From contig JAGBHC010000005.1 in NCBI GenBank assembly GCA_017935625.1, forward strand, positions 85,398 to 149,397: a stretch of DNA of 64,000 nucleotides, given 5' to 3'. The notes beneath the pieces are model-generated. The model ran no database searches. It was not told the origin of the DNA and saw only the letters and a list, made by a program, of their open reading frames with translations. Made by a program: the position numbers and the translations under genes. Origin of the DNA: Rikenellaceae bacterium (GTDB taxonomy: Bacteria; Bacteroidota; Bacteroidia; Bacteroidales; Rikenellaceae). Shown piece by piece: positions 20,282 through 28,352 of this stretch (its first letter is position 1; each line of letters opens with the position of its first letter).

Positions 20282-21334
20282 TTATTTCTTGATTTGAGAT
20301 TGAATTGATGTCATCGCATCATTATAATTGGTTTCGATAGCTCCAGATTTCAAGATTCCAGTCTCAAATAACCGCAAAAGAAAATCATTATATGATTCGT
20401 TGTGATTCCTACTGGTCAAATATGTATATATTATTGGAGCCAATACAAGACTGCCATCAACGTATTGAGAGAATTCATCATAAACATTTTGAGCGTCACG
20501 TATTCCTAACTGATTAGAGATATACACCTCTGCTGCTACAACAAAAGCTTCGTTTCGACCTTCCCCGTGTTTTTGAGCTATCGATTCTTTGCTGCGATAA
20601 AAAGTATCATTATCAAGTTCTCCCAATTTTGCCATTAGTTCGGGTGAAAGATAAAGATTATGCAGGTTCTCGTGAATATATATATTCATGAAATTTAATC
20701 TCAACTGCTTTTCAATTTCTGGGTCAAGAATTAGCGGAGTGCAACAAAAAGATTCATCAGAAAGATTGAAAGCATTATCAATATCCAAAATGTATATTTT
20801 GGATTGTGTATCAGGTAGAGCTTGTGGAAAGAAAAAATGTGTAAGACTGTCATTTATTGCTTTCAGCAAATCGTGATTCAAACTATAATTGTCAATATGG
20901 GACTTCAATGTGGGATAGATTGTTTTATCCCAATACTCCGAGTATCCGCTATCGACTAATTGCTGCATAACATAAGCCAGTTGAGGCTGAACAGTCAGGA
21001 TACCTTTCGCCCACTCAATATCACAAGCTAAACTATCCAAATGCTGAATTGTGAAAAGGCATTTAGAAATATCATCTTTATCTCCGTCAATTTCAGAATA
21101 AAGATTACAAAGTTTAGATGCAGTGCAATTTGAATTAATCTCTGCAACATTTGCGATAAAGACAGAATCCACACATAGTTGAGCAAACCGCGAATTATCT
21201 TTGAGATGGTCGATATACTGAGGCGAACACAATAAGTCAAAACATTTAGAGGTGTTGAATACCTCGCCGAAAGAATTAACTCCCGGAAGTAAAACGAATA
21301 GTATAAAAAGTATATAAATTCTTATTGTAGACAT
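20282..21334 (-). CDS. Putative secreted zinc metallopeptidase in an AT-rich islet
   Basis: 350 residues from the ATG at 21334. The frame is open to a TTG at 21361, but the promoter -7 box (21366-21359) covers that TTG and would place the transcript start at about the ATG at 21355, so the ATG at 21334 is preferred; it opens a clean signal peptide (MSTIRIYILFILFVLLPG). The protein carries an HExxH motif, HENLH (230-234 in the longer frame), and a Glu-containing helix 37 residues later (NEAFVVAAE), the layout of gluzincin-type metallopeptidases. Eight or more cysteines suggest disulfides. No known family was recognised. Codon and base use are far more AT-rich than the neighbours, which suggests transfer. 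Confidence 0.7.
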   Translation of the reverse strand: MSTIRIYILFILFVLLPGVNSFGEVFNTSKCFDLLCSPQYIDHLKDNSRFAQLCVDSVFIANVAEINSNCTASKLCNLYSEIDGDKDDISKCLFTIQHLDSLACDIEWAKGILTVQPQLAYVMQQLVDSGYSEYWDKTIYPTLKSHIDNYSLNHDLLKAINDSLTHFFFPQALPDTQSKIYILDIDNAFNLSDESFCCTPLILDPEIEKQLRLNFMNIYIHENLHNLYLSPELMAKLGELDNDTFYRSKESIAQKHGEGRNEAFVVAAEVYISNQLGIRDAQNVYDEFSQYVDGSLVLAPIIYTYLTSRNHNESYNDFLLRLFETGILKSGAIETNYNDAMTSIQSQIKK

Positions 21335-21358
21335 AGCAATATCTTTTATTTTCATGCG

Positions 21359-21366
21359 CAAAGTTA
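21359..21366 (-). promoter_or_regulatory. Putative -7 box of the AT-rich gene
   Basis: TAACTTTG on the minus strand. It overlaps the TTG at 21361 and thereby argues against the longest start. Confidence 0.55.
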
Positions 21367-21498
21367 CTAAAAAGCGGTGAGATTCGGGCTATTATCCCCC
21401 AAAAACAAGATAGTATGTTAGAGATTGATACATTTCTCATTTTTGTTCGGGGCAGGCATCTTGAAGGTCTGGGTGCCGGAGACAGTTGTCAAGGAACG

Positions 21499-21534
21499 AA
21501 AGAGAGCCCGGCCTTTCGGAGCCGGGCTCTCTTT
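21499..21534. terminator. Terminator downstream of the M23 peptidase gene
   Basis: A 14-bp perfect stem (21499-21512 with 21521-21534) with flanking A and T triplets; it can act on either strand and lies ~80 bp past the M23 stop codon. Confidence 0.7.
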
Positions 21535-21546
21535 CCGCTTCCGTGC

Positions 21547-21575
21547 GGGACGCTCCTTGGGGGCGTCCCTTTTTT
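21547..21575 (+). terminator. Second hairpin with a T6 tail
   Basis: A 7-bp stem GGGACGC/GCGTCCC (21547-21553 with 21563-21569) followed by T6 on the plus strand. No plus-strand gene ends nearby, so it probably blocks read-through towards the M23 gene's antisense strand. Confidence 0.55.
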
Positions 21576-21615
21576 CTGCCCGGCGGCCTTGCGCCGAAGC
21601 CTTCGCCGGGGCGGC

Positions 21616-22590
21616 TTATCTGATGCGGATTCGGCGGCCGAGACGCAGGATGGTCGTGGGGGTGAGATTGGCGTTCAGCCGGCATATCTTGCTGACCGAG
21701 GTGCCGTATCGGCGGGCCAGTGCGCCGAGCGTGTCGCCCTGGCGGATGGTGTGGTAGACCTCCCCCGCCGAATTCATGTTCACGGTCTCCTTGCTTCCGT
21801 AGCGCGAATAGATGCTGAAATGGGCCTTCTTGAGGGTGATGGAGTCGCTGCGCAGCACGCCCTTTTCGAAGTCTATGAGCCGCTCGGGGTCGAACGACTG
21901 TCCCAGGTAGCGGGTTTCGTAGTGCAGGTGGGGTCCCGTGCTGCGTCCGGTGTTGCCGCCGTAGCCGATGAGCTCGCCCGCCTTGACATACTCGCCGATT
22001 TGCACCAGCCGCTTGGAGAGGTGTCCGTGGTAGGTCTCCAGTCCGTTGGGATGGCGTATGATAATCAGGTTGCCGTATCCGCCGCGGTTGTAGGTCGAAA
22101 CCCGCACTTTCCCCTCGAAGGTGGCGTAGACCGGTTCGCCCACCTTCAGCGGGAGGTCGATGCCGTGGTGCGCCCTGCCGCGCCGGATGCCGTAACGCGA
22201 GTAGACCTTGCCTTCGCGGGGCATGTGGAATTCGCTGAGGCTGTCGATGAGTTTGAGGGTCACCGAATCGGGCAGCGAAGCCAGCGACACCTCCCGGTAG
22301 GAAGAGATATTGACCGTGTCCCAATACTCGTCGTAGGCTTCGGCGTCCATGTATTTGGGAGCCTCGAGCTGGAGATATTCCCAGGTCTTGTCGGCGAAGA
22401 GCACTATTTTAACGAATTTGTCGGGCGTGTCGATGGTGTCCATCGCCCCTTTTTCCTCCGTCGGCACCGCGGCGGCGAAGAGGTCCACCGAGAGCGTATC
22501 GGGAACGGAAATCTCCTGTGCGCAGGCGGAGCGGAGAGTCGGAACGGAAAGAACGGCGAGGGTTATCAGGGACGAAAAAAGATGTTTCAC
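21616..22590 (-). CDS. Secreted M23 peptidase with C-terminal LysM
   Basis: 324 residues. A signal peptide (about 1-24) is followed by a linker, then a lysostaphin-type M23 domain (about 125-250) with the zinc pattern H141xxxD145 (HHGID) and H221-L-H223, plus the H188-G-H190 motif. A C-terminal LysM repeat (about 279-324; YHTIRQGDTLGALARRYG) should bind peptidoglycan. It is likely an envelope endopeptidase that cuts peptidoglycan cross-links in growth or division. It has its own promoter and terminator. Confidence 0.94.
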   Translation of the reverse strand: MKHLFSSLITLAVLSVPTLRSACAQEISVPDTLSVDLFAAAVPTEEKGAMDTIDTPDKFVKIVLFADKTWEYLQLEAPKYMDAEAYDEYWDTVNISSYREVSLASLPDSVTLKLIDSLSEFHMPREGKVYSRYGIRRGRAHHGIDLPLKVGEPVYATFEGKVRVSTYNRGGYGNLIIIRHPNGLETYHGHLSKRLVQIGEYVKAGELIGYGGNTGRSTGPHLHYETRYLGQSFDPERLIDFEKGVLRSDSITLKKAHFSIYSRYGSKETVNMNSAGEVYHTIRQGDTLGALARRYGTSVSKICRLNANLTPTTILRLGRRIRIR

Positions 22591-22616
22591 GAGTCGGATG
22601 GTTTATTTGTACCCGA

Positions 22617-22624
22617 CAAAATTA
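22617..22624 (-). promoter_or_regulatory. Putative -7 box for the M23 peptidase gene
   Basis: TAATTTTG on the minus strand, 26 nt upstream of the ATG at 22590. Confidence 0.5.
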
Positions 22625-22673
22625 ATAAAAATAAACCGAAACTCCGGTCCTCCGGCTCTCTTTTTCGCCGGTT

Positions 22674-23255
22674 TTACTCTTCTCCGCTCTCCTTGAGAAA
22701 CGACGCGGCCTGCTCGAGCGCCCGGTAGAACTCCTCTCCGAAGCGGCGAATCAACGGCTCCCGGAGTGCCTGATAGACCGGGATTCCGAGCCTGCGGCCG
22801 CAGGCCACCGCATCGCGGCAGACGCTCCAGCGGTGGTAGTTGAGTCCGTAGGTGCCGTTGGAGAAGCGGGCCACGCGGATGGGATAGAGATGGCACGAAA
22901 CGGGTTTGCGGAATGGGGTGCGGCCCTCGGCCCAGGCTTTTTCGATGGCGCAGAGCGTGATGCCGTTCTCGCGGTACGAGAAGGCGCACTCGGCCTCCTC
23001 CACCAGCGGCGTGGTGTAGTCGCCGTCGCAGTCCACCACCACGAAGCCCTGCCGCTCCACGGCCCGCACCCCCTCGGGGGTCATGTAGGGCTTGTAGTGC
23101 TCCCATTCGGCTTCCAGCGTGTCGGCCTCCTCGAGTTCGAGCGGCGCTCCGGCGTTTCCCTCCACGCAGCAGATTCCCTTGCAGCGGCCGAGGTCGCAGC
23201 AGAAGGGTTCGGTCAGTATCTCCCGGCTGATTATCTTGTCGTCTATCTGAAACAT
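22674..23255 (-). CDS. DUF3109 family cysteine-rich protein
   Basis: 193 residues. Cysteines are clustered at the N-terminus (C19, C20, C25, C29, C30), with further conserved Cys in DCDGDY, EECAF-like, TLCAIE, VSCHLYP and SVCRDAVAC. The pattern is that of DUF3109 and the related CxxxCxxC zinc/iron-sulfur family (UPF0153), so metal binding is likely. Function is unknown. It is the last gene of the yicC-gmk-nadD-TPR unit, beginning 21 nt after the TPR gene. Confidence 0.85.
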   Translation of the reverse strand: MFQIDDKIISREILTEPFCCDLGRCKGICCVEGNAGAPLELEEADTLEAEWEHYKPYMTPEGVRAVERQGFVVVDCDGDYTTPLVEEAECAFSYRENGITLCAIEKAWAEGRTPFRKPVSCHLYPIRVARFSNGTYGLNYHRWSVCRDAVACGRRLGIPVYQALREPLIRRFGEEFYRALEQAASFLKESGEE

Positions 23256-23276
23256 GTTTCGGTTCGGTGTCTCTTC

Positions 23277-23525
23277 TTAGGGGTTGTAGATGTCTTTGTA
23301 TCTGAAGTCGAGGATTTCGTTTATCATCTCCGCATAGCCCGAGGCCTCGGTGTGCCCCGGCACGATGTCGGTCACGCGGGTGAAGTCGTTGAGCGCCTTC
23401 CCGAAGTCGCCTATCCGGTAGTAGAGTTTTCCCCGCTCCAGGTAGAGCGCGGCGTTCATCGGCGTCTGCCGGAGCGCCTGGGATACGATGGCTATTTCGC
23501 CCTCTATTTTGTTGCGCAAGTCCAT
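23277..23525 (-). CDS. Small TPR-type protein
   Basis: 82 residues, with one and a half tetratricopeptide-like helical hairpins (NAALYLERGKLYYRIGDFGKALNDFTRV, about 24-51, spans a complete TPR). Such proteins act as adaptors; the partner is unknown. It overlaps the 3' end of nadD by 22 nt, and both frames look coding, so translation is probably coupled. Confidence 0.8.
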   Translation of the reverse strand: MDLRNKIEGEIAIVSQALRQTPMNAALYLERGKLYYRIGDFGKALNDFTRVTDIVPGHTEASGYAEMINEILDFRYKDIYNP

Positions 23526-24097
23526 AATCCTTTCTCTTTAATGTAGGCCGCCACCTCCCGGTCGAGCCATTCGCGGCACTCGCGGCCGTCGGTCAGCGCC
23601 TCTCTTATCGCGGTCGAGGAGACCTCCATGACCGGAGCGCCTTCGAGAATCGAGACCTGTCCGGGGTAAGGGTTTTCGAAGCGCTTTTCCCGCGGGTAGA
23701 CCCACACGGGATATTCGTCGAGAATCCGTCGGTACTCCTTCCAGCGCACCAGCTGCGGCAGCAGGTCGCTTCCCATGAGCACCGAGTAGTCGTACTGCGG
23801 ATGGTTCCTGCGGAGGTAGTCGAGCGTATCGATTGTATAGGAAGGTCTCGGTAGCACAAATTCTATGCCCGAGGGGACGATGCGCTCGGGATAGGCGCTG
23901 TTCCTGCAGGCCAGTTCGGCCATGGTGAAGCGGTCGGCCTCGCCGGCCAGTTCCGAAGCGTCTTTGAGCGGATTCCGCGGCGAGACCACCAGCGCGAGCC
24001 GGTCGCACAGCCCCTGCTTCACCGCATATTCGGCCATGGCGATATGGCCCCGGTGCACGGGGTTGAACGAACCGAAGTAGAGCATCATCTTTTCCAT
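23504..24097 (-). CDS. nadD: Nicotinate-nucleotide adenylyltransferase
   Basis: 197 residues. It transfers AMP from ATP to nicotinate mononucleotide, giving deamido-NAD. The nucleotidyltransferase signature GSFNPVHRGH is at about residues 9-18, SVLMGSDLL in the middle, and the SSTAIRE motif (ISSTxIR class) near the C-terminus. The second methionine pair (MEKMM) leaves a choice of start; the upstream ATG at 24097 is used because gmk ends only 13 nt before it. Confidence 0.95.
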   Translation of the reverse strand: MEKMMLYFGSFNPVHRGHIAMAEYAVKQGLCDRLALVVSPRNPLKDASELAGEADRFTMAELACRNSAYPERIVPSGIEFVLPRPSYTIDTLDYLRRNHPQYDYSVLMGSDLLPQLVRWKEYRRILDEYPVWVYPREKRFENPYPGQVSILEGAPVMEVSSTAIREALTDGRECREWLDREVAAYIKEKGLWTCATK

Positions 24098-24110
24098 GAC
24101 GGTCCGTTCG

Positions 24111-24674
24111 TTATCTTCCGATGAAATCCTCCACTATCCGCCGGGCCTCCTCCACGGCGGTCTCCAGCCGGTCGTTCACCACGATGTGGTCGAAACGGGG
24201 GGCCTTGGCGATTTCGCTTTCGGCTTTGGCGATGCGCTTGGCGATGGTCTCCGGCGAGTCGGTGCCCCGGCCCACGAGCCTTCGTTCGAGCTCCTCCACC
24301 GACGGCGGCATGATGAAGAGCGAGAGCGCCTGCTCTCCGAAAATCTCCTTGAGGCGGATGCCGCCCATCACATCCACGTCGAAGATGATGATGTGGCCCC
24401 GCTCCCATATCCGCTCCACCTCCGAACGCAGCGTGCCGTAGCAGGTCCCTTTGTAGACCTCCTCCCACTCCACGAACTCCTGCCGGGCGACGGCCCGTGC
24501 GAACTCCTCCGAGGAGAGAAAATAGTAGTCCACGCCGTGTCGTTCGGTTCCGCGCGGAGCCCGGCTGGTGGCCGAGACCGAGAATTCGAGTCGGGGACAG
24601 TACTCCAGCAGGCGTCTCACGATGGTGGTTTTGCCGGAGCCGCTGGGGGCTGAAAAAATGACGAGTTTACCCAT
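24111..24674 (-). CDS. gmk: Guanylate kinase
   Basis: 187 residues. It phosphorylates GMP to GDP. The P-loop SAPSGSGKTT is at about residues 8-17, the GMP-binding segment SRAPRGTERHGVDYYF around 38-53, and the Lid/Asp segment FDVDVMGG near 98-105. It lies between the upstream yicC (89-nt gap) and nadD (13-nt gap), a common Bacteroidetes order. Confidence 0.97.
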   Translation of the reverse strand: MGKLVIFSAPSGSGKTTIVRRLLEYCPRLEFSVSATSRAPRGTERHGVDYYFLSSEEFARAVARQEFVEWEEVYKGTCYGTLRSEVERIWERGHIIIFDVDVMGGIRLKEIFGEQALSLFIMPPSVEELERRLVGRGTDSPETIAKRIAKAESEIAKAPRFDHIVVNDRLETAVEEARRIVEDFIGR

Positions 24675-24763
24675 TTTGTTGCAAGGCTATTGTTTAGATT
24701 AGGTTTCTTGGGGTCGTCCGCCGGGGTCGCGAGGGGTAAACGGTCGCATCCCCGCCGGAGGCG

Positions 24764-25651
24764 TTAGAGGATGTTGAGCACCTGCTCCTTGATTTTCTCC
24801 AGTTCGTCTTTCATCTGCACCACGATGCGCTGTATGGTGCTGTCGTTGGCCTTGGAGCCGAGGGTGTTGATTTCGCGCCCCATCTCCTGGGAGATGAATC
24901 CCAGCTTGCGCCCCACCCCCTCCTCCGAGGCGGCCACCTCGTGGAAATAGCGGCAGTGGTTCTCCAGGCGCACCTTTTCTTCGGTGATGTCCAGTTTCTC
25001 GATGTAGAAAATCATCTCCTGCTCCAGCCGGTTCCTGTCGGCCTCGACGCCCACGGCGGCGATGCCCTCCAGAATGCGTGCGCGGACAGCCTCCGTGCGG
25101 GCCTTCTCATAAGGGGTCACGCTCTCTTTCAGGTCGCGGATTTTATCGACCCGGCGCAGCAGGTCGGCGATGAGGGTGGCTCCCTCCTGGGCCCGGAACT
25201 CCTGCAGGCGTTCCACCGCCTCTTCGGTAGCGGCCATCAGGGCCTGGCGTTCGCGTTCGCCGATGCCGCTCTCTTCGGCGGAGACCACCTCGGGCAGCCG
25301 CAGAACGGCCTGCACCAGCGCGGCTTCGGCCTGGTCGGAGAGCTGCTCGGAAAGTCCCAGTTCGCGGCGGATTTGGCCAATCTGCCGCCAGTAGGCGGCG
25401 AAAGCCGCTCCATTGACGAGCGCCCCCACGGCACTCTCTGCGTTCTCGACGCTGACGAACACATCCACCTTGCCCCGCTGTACGGCCCGGGCAATCAGGT
25501 TGCGCATTTCGTATTCGCACTGCCGGTAGGCTGCCGGCAGCTTCACCGACAGGTCGAGTTGTTTGCTGTTCAGGGAGCGAATCTCCACCGTTATTTTCTT
25601 ATCGTCGATATCGGCCACGGCCTTGCCGTAGCCTGTCATAGATTTTACCAT
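24764..25651 (-). CDS. yicC: YicC/YloC family endoribonuclease
   Basis: 295 residues from the ATG at 25651 (MVKSMTGYGKA, the conserved family N-terminus). The frame is open a further 20 codons, but that stretch crosses the promoter at 25684-25677. The C-terminal DUF1732 region (GREINTLGSKANDSTIQRIVVQMKDELEKIKEQ, about 261-293) is intact. In E. coli, YicC is an RNase involved in small-RNA turnover; the same is plausible here. First gene of the gmk-nadD unit. Confidence 0.93.
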   Translation of the reverse strand: MVKSMTGYGKAVADIDDKKITVEIRSLNSKQLDLSVKLPAAYRQCEYEMRNLIARAVQRGKVDVFVSVENAESAVGALVNGAAFAAYWRQIGQIRRELGLSEQLSDQAEAALVQAVLRLPEVVSAEESGIGERERQALMAATEEAVERLQEFRAQEGATLIADLLRRVDKIRDLKESVTPYEKARTEAVRARILEGIAAVGVEADRNRLEQEMIFYIEKLDITEEKVRLENHCRYFHEVAASEEGVGRKLGFISQEMGREINTLGSKANDSTIQRIVVQMKDELEKIKEQVLNIL

Positions 25652-25676
25652 TTGCCATATCGTTATTAAACGAGTG

Positions 25677-25684
25677 CAAATATA
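25677..25684 (-). promoter_or_regulatory. Putative -7 box for yicC, inside a dispersed repeat
   Basis: TATATTTG on the minus strand, 26 nt upstream of the yicC ATG. The ~45 bp around it match the units of the tandem array upstream of hemW. Confidence 0.65.
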
Positions 25685-25722
25685 ATAATATTCATCGAAA
25701 ATCGAAAGCACGGTCGGCTAAG
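25677..25722 (-). repeat. Solo copy of the promoter-bearing repeat
   Basis: Shares CAAATATA, then ATATTC, then GAAAA.CGAAAGC and GTCGGC in the same order and near-identical spacing as the units at 62865-63109. Only the promoter-proximal ~46 bp is present here; the GC-rich half is absent. Confidence 0.65.
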
Positions 25723-25810
25723 TCCGGTCCGCGGCGGCGAAGCCGTTTTTTCGGGACGAATATAATACCCCCTGCCGGTGAAAACCGTGGGTCGTCACCC
25801 GTTTCAAAGT

Positions 25811-25848
25811 GCGAGCCGGAACACGTACTGCGACATGCTCCGGCTCGC
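25811..25848 (-). terminator. Hairpin downstream of the small Ser/Arg-rich gene
   Basis: A 10-bp perfect stem (25811-25820 with 25839-25848; GCGAGCCGGA), followed on the minus strand by ACTTTGAAA. It lies 31 bp past the stop codon at 25880. Confidence 0.5.
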
Positions 25849-25879
25849 GCGTTCGGGTCATACCCCGCGATGTGCGCTA

Positions 25880-26071
25880 TCACTTCTTGGTATACTGGTT
25901 ATGACCCATGGGATTGTTGTTGTGCGACGAGCGGCTCGAGTTGGCGGACGACGAGGTGGCACGGCCGGTGCCGCGACTGGCGGAACTGCCGCGCGAGATG
26001 GTCGTGCGACTCGACTTCACGGACTTGTTGCTGCTCTGGCGTCCGGTGGATTTACATGTAGACTCTTTCAT
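25880..26071 (-). CDS. Small Ser/Arg-rich basic protein
   Basis: 63 residues, 18 of them serine, with many Arg/Lys and Asn and almost no hydrophobics; probably disordered and possibly nucleic-acid-binding by charge. No family was recognised. Support for coding: the codon choice (TCG, CGC, GGC third-position GC) matches genuine genes here, a hairpin follows the stop, and the upstream CATTTTGCAT motif is shared with the catalase gene. Antisense frames of similar length exist, so the call is moderate. Confidence 0.5.
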   Translation of the reverse strand: MKESTCKSTGRQSSNKSVKSSRTTISRGSSASRGTGRATSSSANSSRSSHNNNPMGHNQYTKK

Positions 26072-26115
26072 GATTCATAAATTTTAGGTTACACATCGGG
26101 AAACCGGCGCAAAGC

Positions 26116-26135
26116 GTCCCGGAAGGTTCCGGGAC
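26116..26135. repeat. Palindrome between catalase and the small ORF
   Basis: GTCCCGGAA and its exact complement (26116-26124, 26127-26135) separated by 2 bp. It lies ~100 bp past the catalase stop and ~45 bp upstream of the small ORF; it could be a terminator stem or a protein-binding site. Confidence 0.4.
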
Positions 26136-26237
26136 CCTCTTTCCGGCACGGCTCCCCTTCGCCGGGGAACGATGCAAAATGTATACCACGGATATTCCGG
26201 AAAGTCCGCCGCATGGTGCGTTTCGGACCGGGCCGCC

Positions 26238-27221
26238 TCACTGCTGCTCCACAGGGCGGCGACGGCGCACGGAGGAGCTTTTCTGCTGCGAGGTGTCGTA
26301 GTCGCACCATTGGAGTCCCTCCCTTTTGGAGGAGGCTTTGCGGATTTCGCCGCTGCGCACCTTGCTCAGCTTCTTGTCCGCGCTTCTCACCGAGGCTACG
26401 GTGCGCTCCGTGCCTTTCGGTTCGAGGGCGGTCAGCCCGTCGGTGTCGAGCACCTGCTGATAGGGATTTTCCACATACTGCCACTCCTCGCCGAGTCCCG
26501 AGCTGACGCCCTCGTTCCACGGGCCGCGGGCTTCGGTGCCTATCGAGTGGTTCGAGTAGAGGTTGCTGTACCGCGGGTCGCTCTGCAGCACGCCGGGAGG
26601 GAAGTTGGGCCGAATCGTGTCGAGCGCCGCCTCGAACTGCTGGAAGTGGGCCACCTCGCGTGTCATCAGGAAGTTGAGCGTGGCCAGCACATCCGGGTCG
26701 TCGGTGAACTGCATCAGGTATTCGTAGACGATTTTGGCCCGCGATTCGGCGGCGATGTTCGAACGCAGGTCCACGGTCAGGTCGCCGTTGGCATTGACAT
26801 AGGAGCCCTGCCAGGGAGCCCCGTTGCTGTCGGTGAGCCGGGGACCGCCGCCGGTCAGCACGCCGAACTGGGGATTGACGGCGAAAGCCGAGTGGATGAA
26901 GTCGTCCTTGGCGAACTCCTCGCCGAAGACGTCGTTCCTTTCGGCCGCATCCTTCAGGTTGGCGTTCACACCGGTCAGCAGCATCTGGATGGTGGCGCCC
27001 ACGATTTCCAGATGTCCGAGTTCTTCGGTGGCGATATCCATCAGCATGTCGTACTTGTCGGGATAGGGGTTGTGGCAGGCGAAAGCCTGCACGAAATACT
27101 GCATGGCAGCGGCCAATTCGCCGTTGCCGCCGCCGAACTGCTCGAGCAGCAGCCGGGCGAAGCGGGGGTCGGGCCTCGACACCCTCGCCTTGAACTGGAG
27201 TTCTTTGGAGTGATAAAACAT
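26238..27221 (-). CDS. Manganese catalase
   Basis: 327 residues from the ATG at 27221. The frame stays open to 28568, but that extension runs antisense through the neighbouring gene and is rejected. It disproportionates H2O2 at a dimanganese centre. The four-helix ligands are visible: E35, E67-x-x-H70 (TEELGH), E159 (AESRAK) and E189-x-x-H192 (REVAH). A polar C-terminal tail (about 280-327) rich in Ser, Lys, Arg and Gln has no clear domain. It is divergent from the ferritin-like/VIT1 gene; the pair suggests a peroxide/iron defence locus. Confidence 0.93.
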   Translation of the reverse strand: MFYHSKELQFKARVSRPDPRFARLLLEQFGGGNGELAAAMQYFVQAFACHNPYPDKYDMLMDIATEELGHLEIVGATIQMLLTGVNANLKDAAERNDVFGEEFAKDDFIHSAFAVNPQFGVLTGGGPRLTDSNGAPWQGSYVNANGDLTVDLRSNIAAESRAKIVYEYLMQFTDDPDVLATLNFLMTREVAHFQQFEAALDTIRPNFPPGVLQSDPRYSNLYSNHSIGTEARGPWNEGVSSGLGEEWQYVENPYQQVLDTDGLTALEPKGTERTVASVRSADKKLSKVRSGEIRKASSKREGLQWCDYDTSQQKSSSVRRRRPVEQQ

Positions 27222-27330
27222 AAGCGTTGCGTTTTTTTTGGTTGGACATGGCTCGTTCCCGCGGACGGGAGGCGCCGCGGCACCGCTCGCACGGGCCGTT
27301 CCGCCGCAGCCGCCGGGGAACATCATCACC

Positions 27331-27350
27331 GGACAGGTATGCAAAATGCG
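27331..27350 (-). promoter_or_regulatory. CATTTTGCAT motif upstream of manganese catalase
   Basis: The minus strand reads GTACGCATTTTGCATAC about 110 nt upstream of the catalase ATG. A near-copy, GTATACATTTTGCATCG, lies at 26173-26192 upstream of the small Ser/Arg-rich ORF. It does not match TAnnTTTG exactly, so it may be an operator or an alternative promoter. Confidence 0.4.
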
Positions 27351-27482
27351 TACAAACGGAACATCGCCGCGGACTTTTCGGCCGCTTTTCGGGCCTTCGC
27401 GCGTCGTTTCCGGAGCCGCCCTGCGGCGGATGCGATTGCGGCAGATATTTTGCACTTCTGCGATTCGCTTTTCTCCGGACGC

Positions 27483-28352
27483 ATGAAAATCGACGCAACG
27501 ACAAAAAGACTGATAGCACTGCAACGCGACGAGGCCACCCTGTGCGAGGTGTACCGCCGGTTGTCCGAGGCGGGGGCCGACTGCGAACGCAACCGGCTGC
27601 TGCGCCGTCTCGCGGACGACGAGCGGCGGCACCTCCGCGAACTGGAGCGGCTCACGGGACAGCGCGTCGATGCCGACGGCCGGCGGGTCCGGGCCTATCG
27701 CTGCATGGCCCGGCTGCTGGGAGCGACGTTCGTGATGGGACAGATGGTGCACTGCGAGAAGTGTTCGGAAAAGAGCTACGCCCGTCACTCCGACACGCCT
27801 GCTCTGGCCGCTCTGGCCCGGGACGAGCGGCGGCACCGCCGGGAACTGACGGCCTTCGTGGTGAGCATGCCGCTCTCCTACATCAGTTCGGTGGTGCTGG
27901 GGCTGAACGACGCCCTGGTCGAATTCACCGGTGCGCTGGCCGGGTTCACCCTGGCGCTCGACGATTCGCGGCTGGTCGCACTGACGGGCGGAGTGACCGG
28001 CATCGCGGCGGCCATGTCGATGGCCGCTTCGGAATATCTTTCGACCAAGACCGGCCGGAGCGAAGGCAAGCGGCCGCTCAAAGCGGCGCTGTGCACGGGC
28101 AGCGCCTACGTGGTGACGGTGTCGGTGCTTCTGCTGCCCTTTCTGTTCTTCTCCGATGCGTTTTTCGCATTGGGGGTCATGCTGGTCGCCGCACTCGCCG
28201 TCATCGCGTCGTTCAACTACTACTATGCGGTGGTCCGCTGCGAAAACTTCCGGCGCCGTTTCCTGGAGATGAGCGCCCTGAGTTTCAGCATCGCCGGAAT
28301 CAGCTTCCTGGTGGGCTATCTGCTCAGGCGCTTCAGCGGCATCGAGCGGTAG
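27483..28352 (+). CDS. Ferritin-like domain fused to a VIT1-type membrane transporter
   Basis: 289 residues from the ATG at 27483 (MKIDATTKRL); an earlier in-frame ATG at 27339 exists but adds a basic, non-family N-terminus. Residues about 8-125 form a rubrerythrin/ferritin-like four-helix unit with metal-type motifs QRDEATLCEVY, DERRHLRELE and DERRHRREL, plus a CxxC (HCEKC). Residues about 130-289 carry five membrane helices of the VIT1/CCC1 Fe/Mn transporter family (SSVVLGLNDALVEFTGALAG, SMAASEYLSTK). It probably moves or stores iron or manganese at the inner membrane. Confidence 0.88.
   Translation: MKIDATTKRLIALQRDEATLCEVYRRLSEAGADCERNRLLRRLADDERRHLRELERLTGQRVDADGRRVRAYRCMARLLGATFVMGQMVHCEKCSEKSYARHSDTPALAALARDERRHRRELTAFVVSMPLSYISSVVLGLNDALVEFTGALAGFTLALDDSRLVALTGGVTGIAAAMSMAASEYLSTKTGRSEGKRPLKAALCTGSAYVVTVSVLLLPFLFFSDAFFALGVMLVAALAVIASFNYYYAVVRCENFRRRFLEMSALSFSIAGISFLVGYLLRRFSGIER

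Noticed and set aside
25778..26080. Plus-strand 100-codon frame opposite the Ser/Arg-rich small ORF
   Set aside because: It crosses the hairpin at 25811-25848 and has no family features; the minus frame has better codon use.
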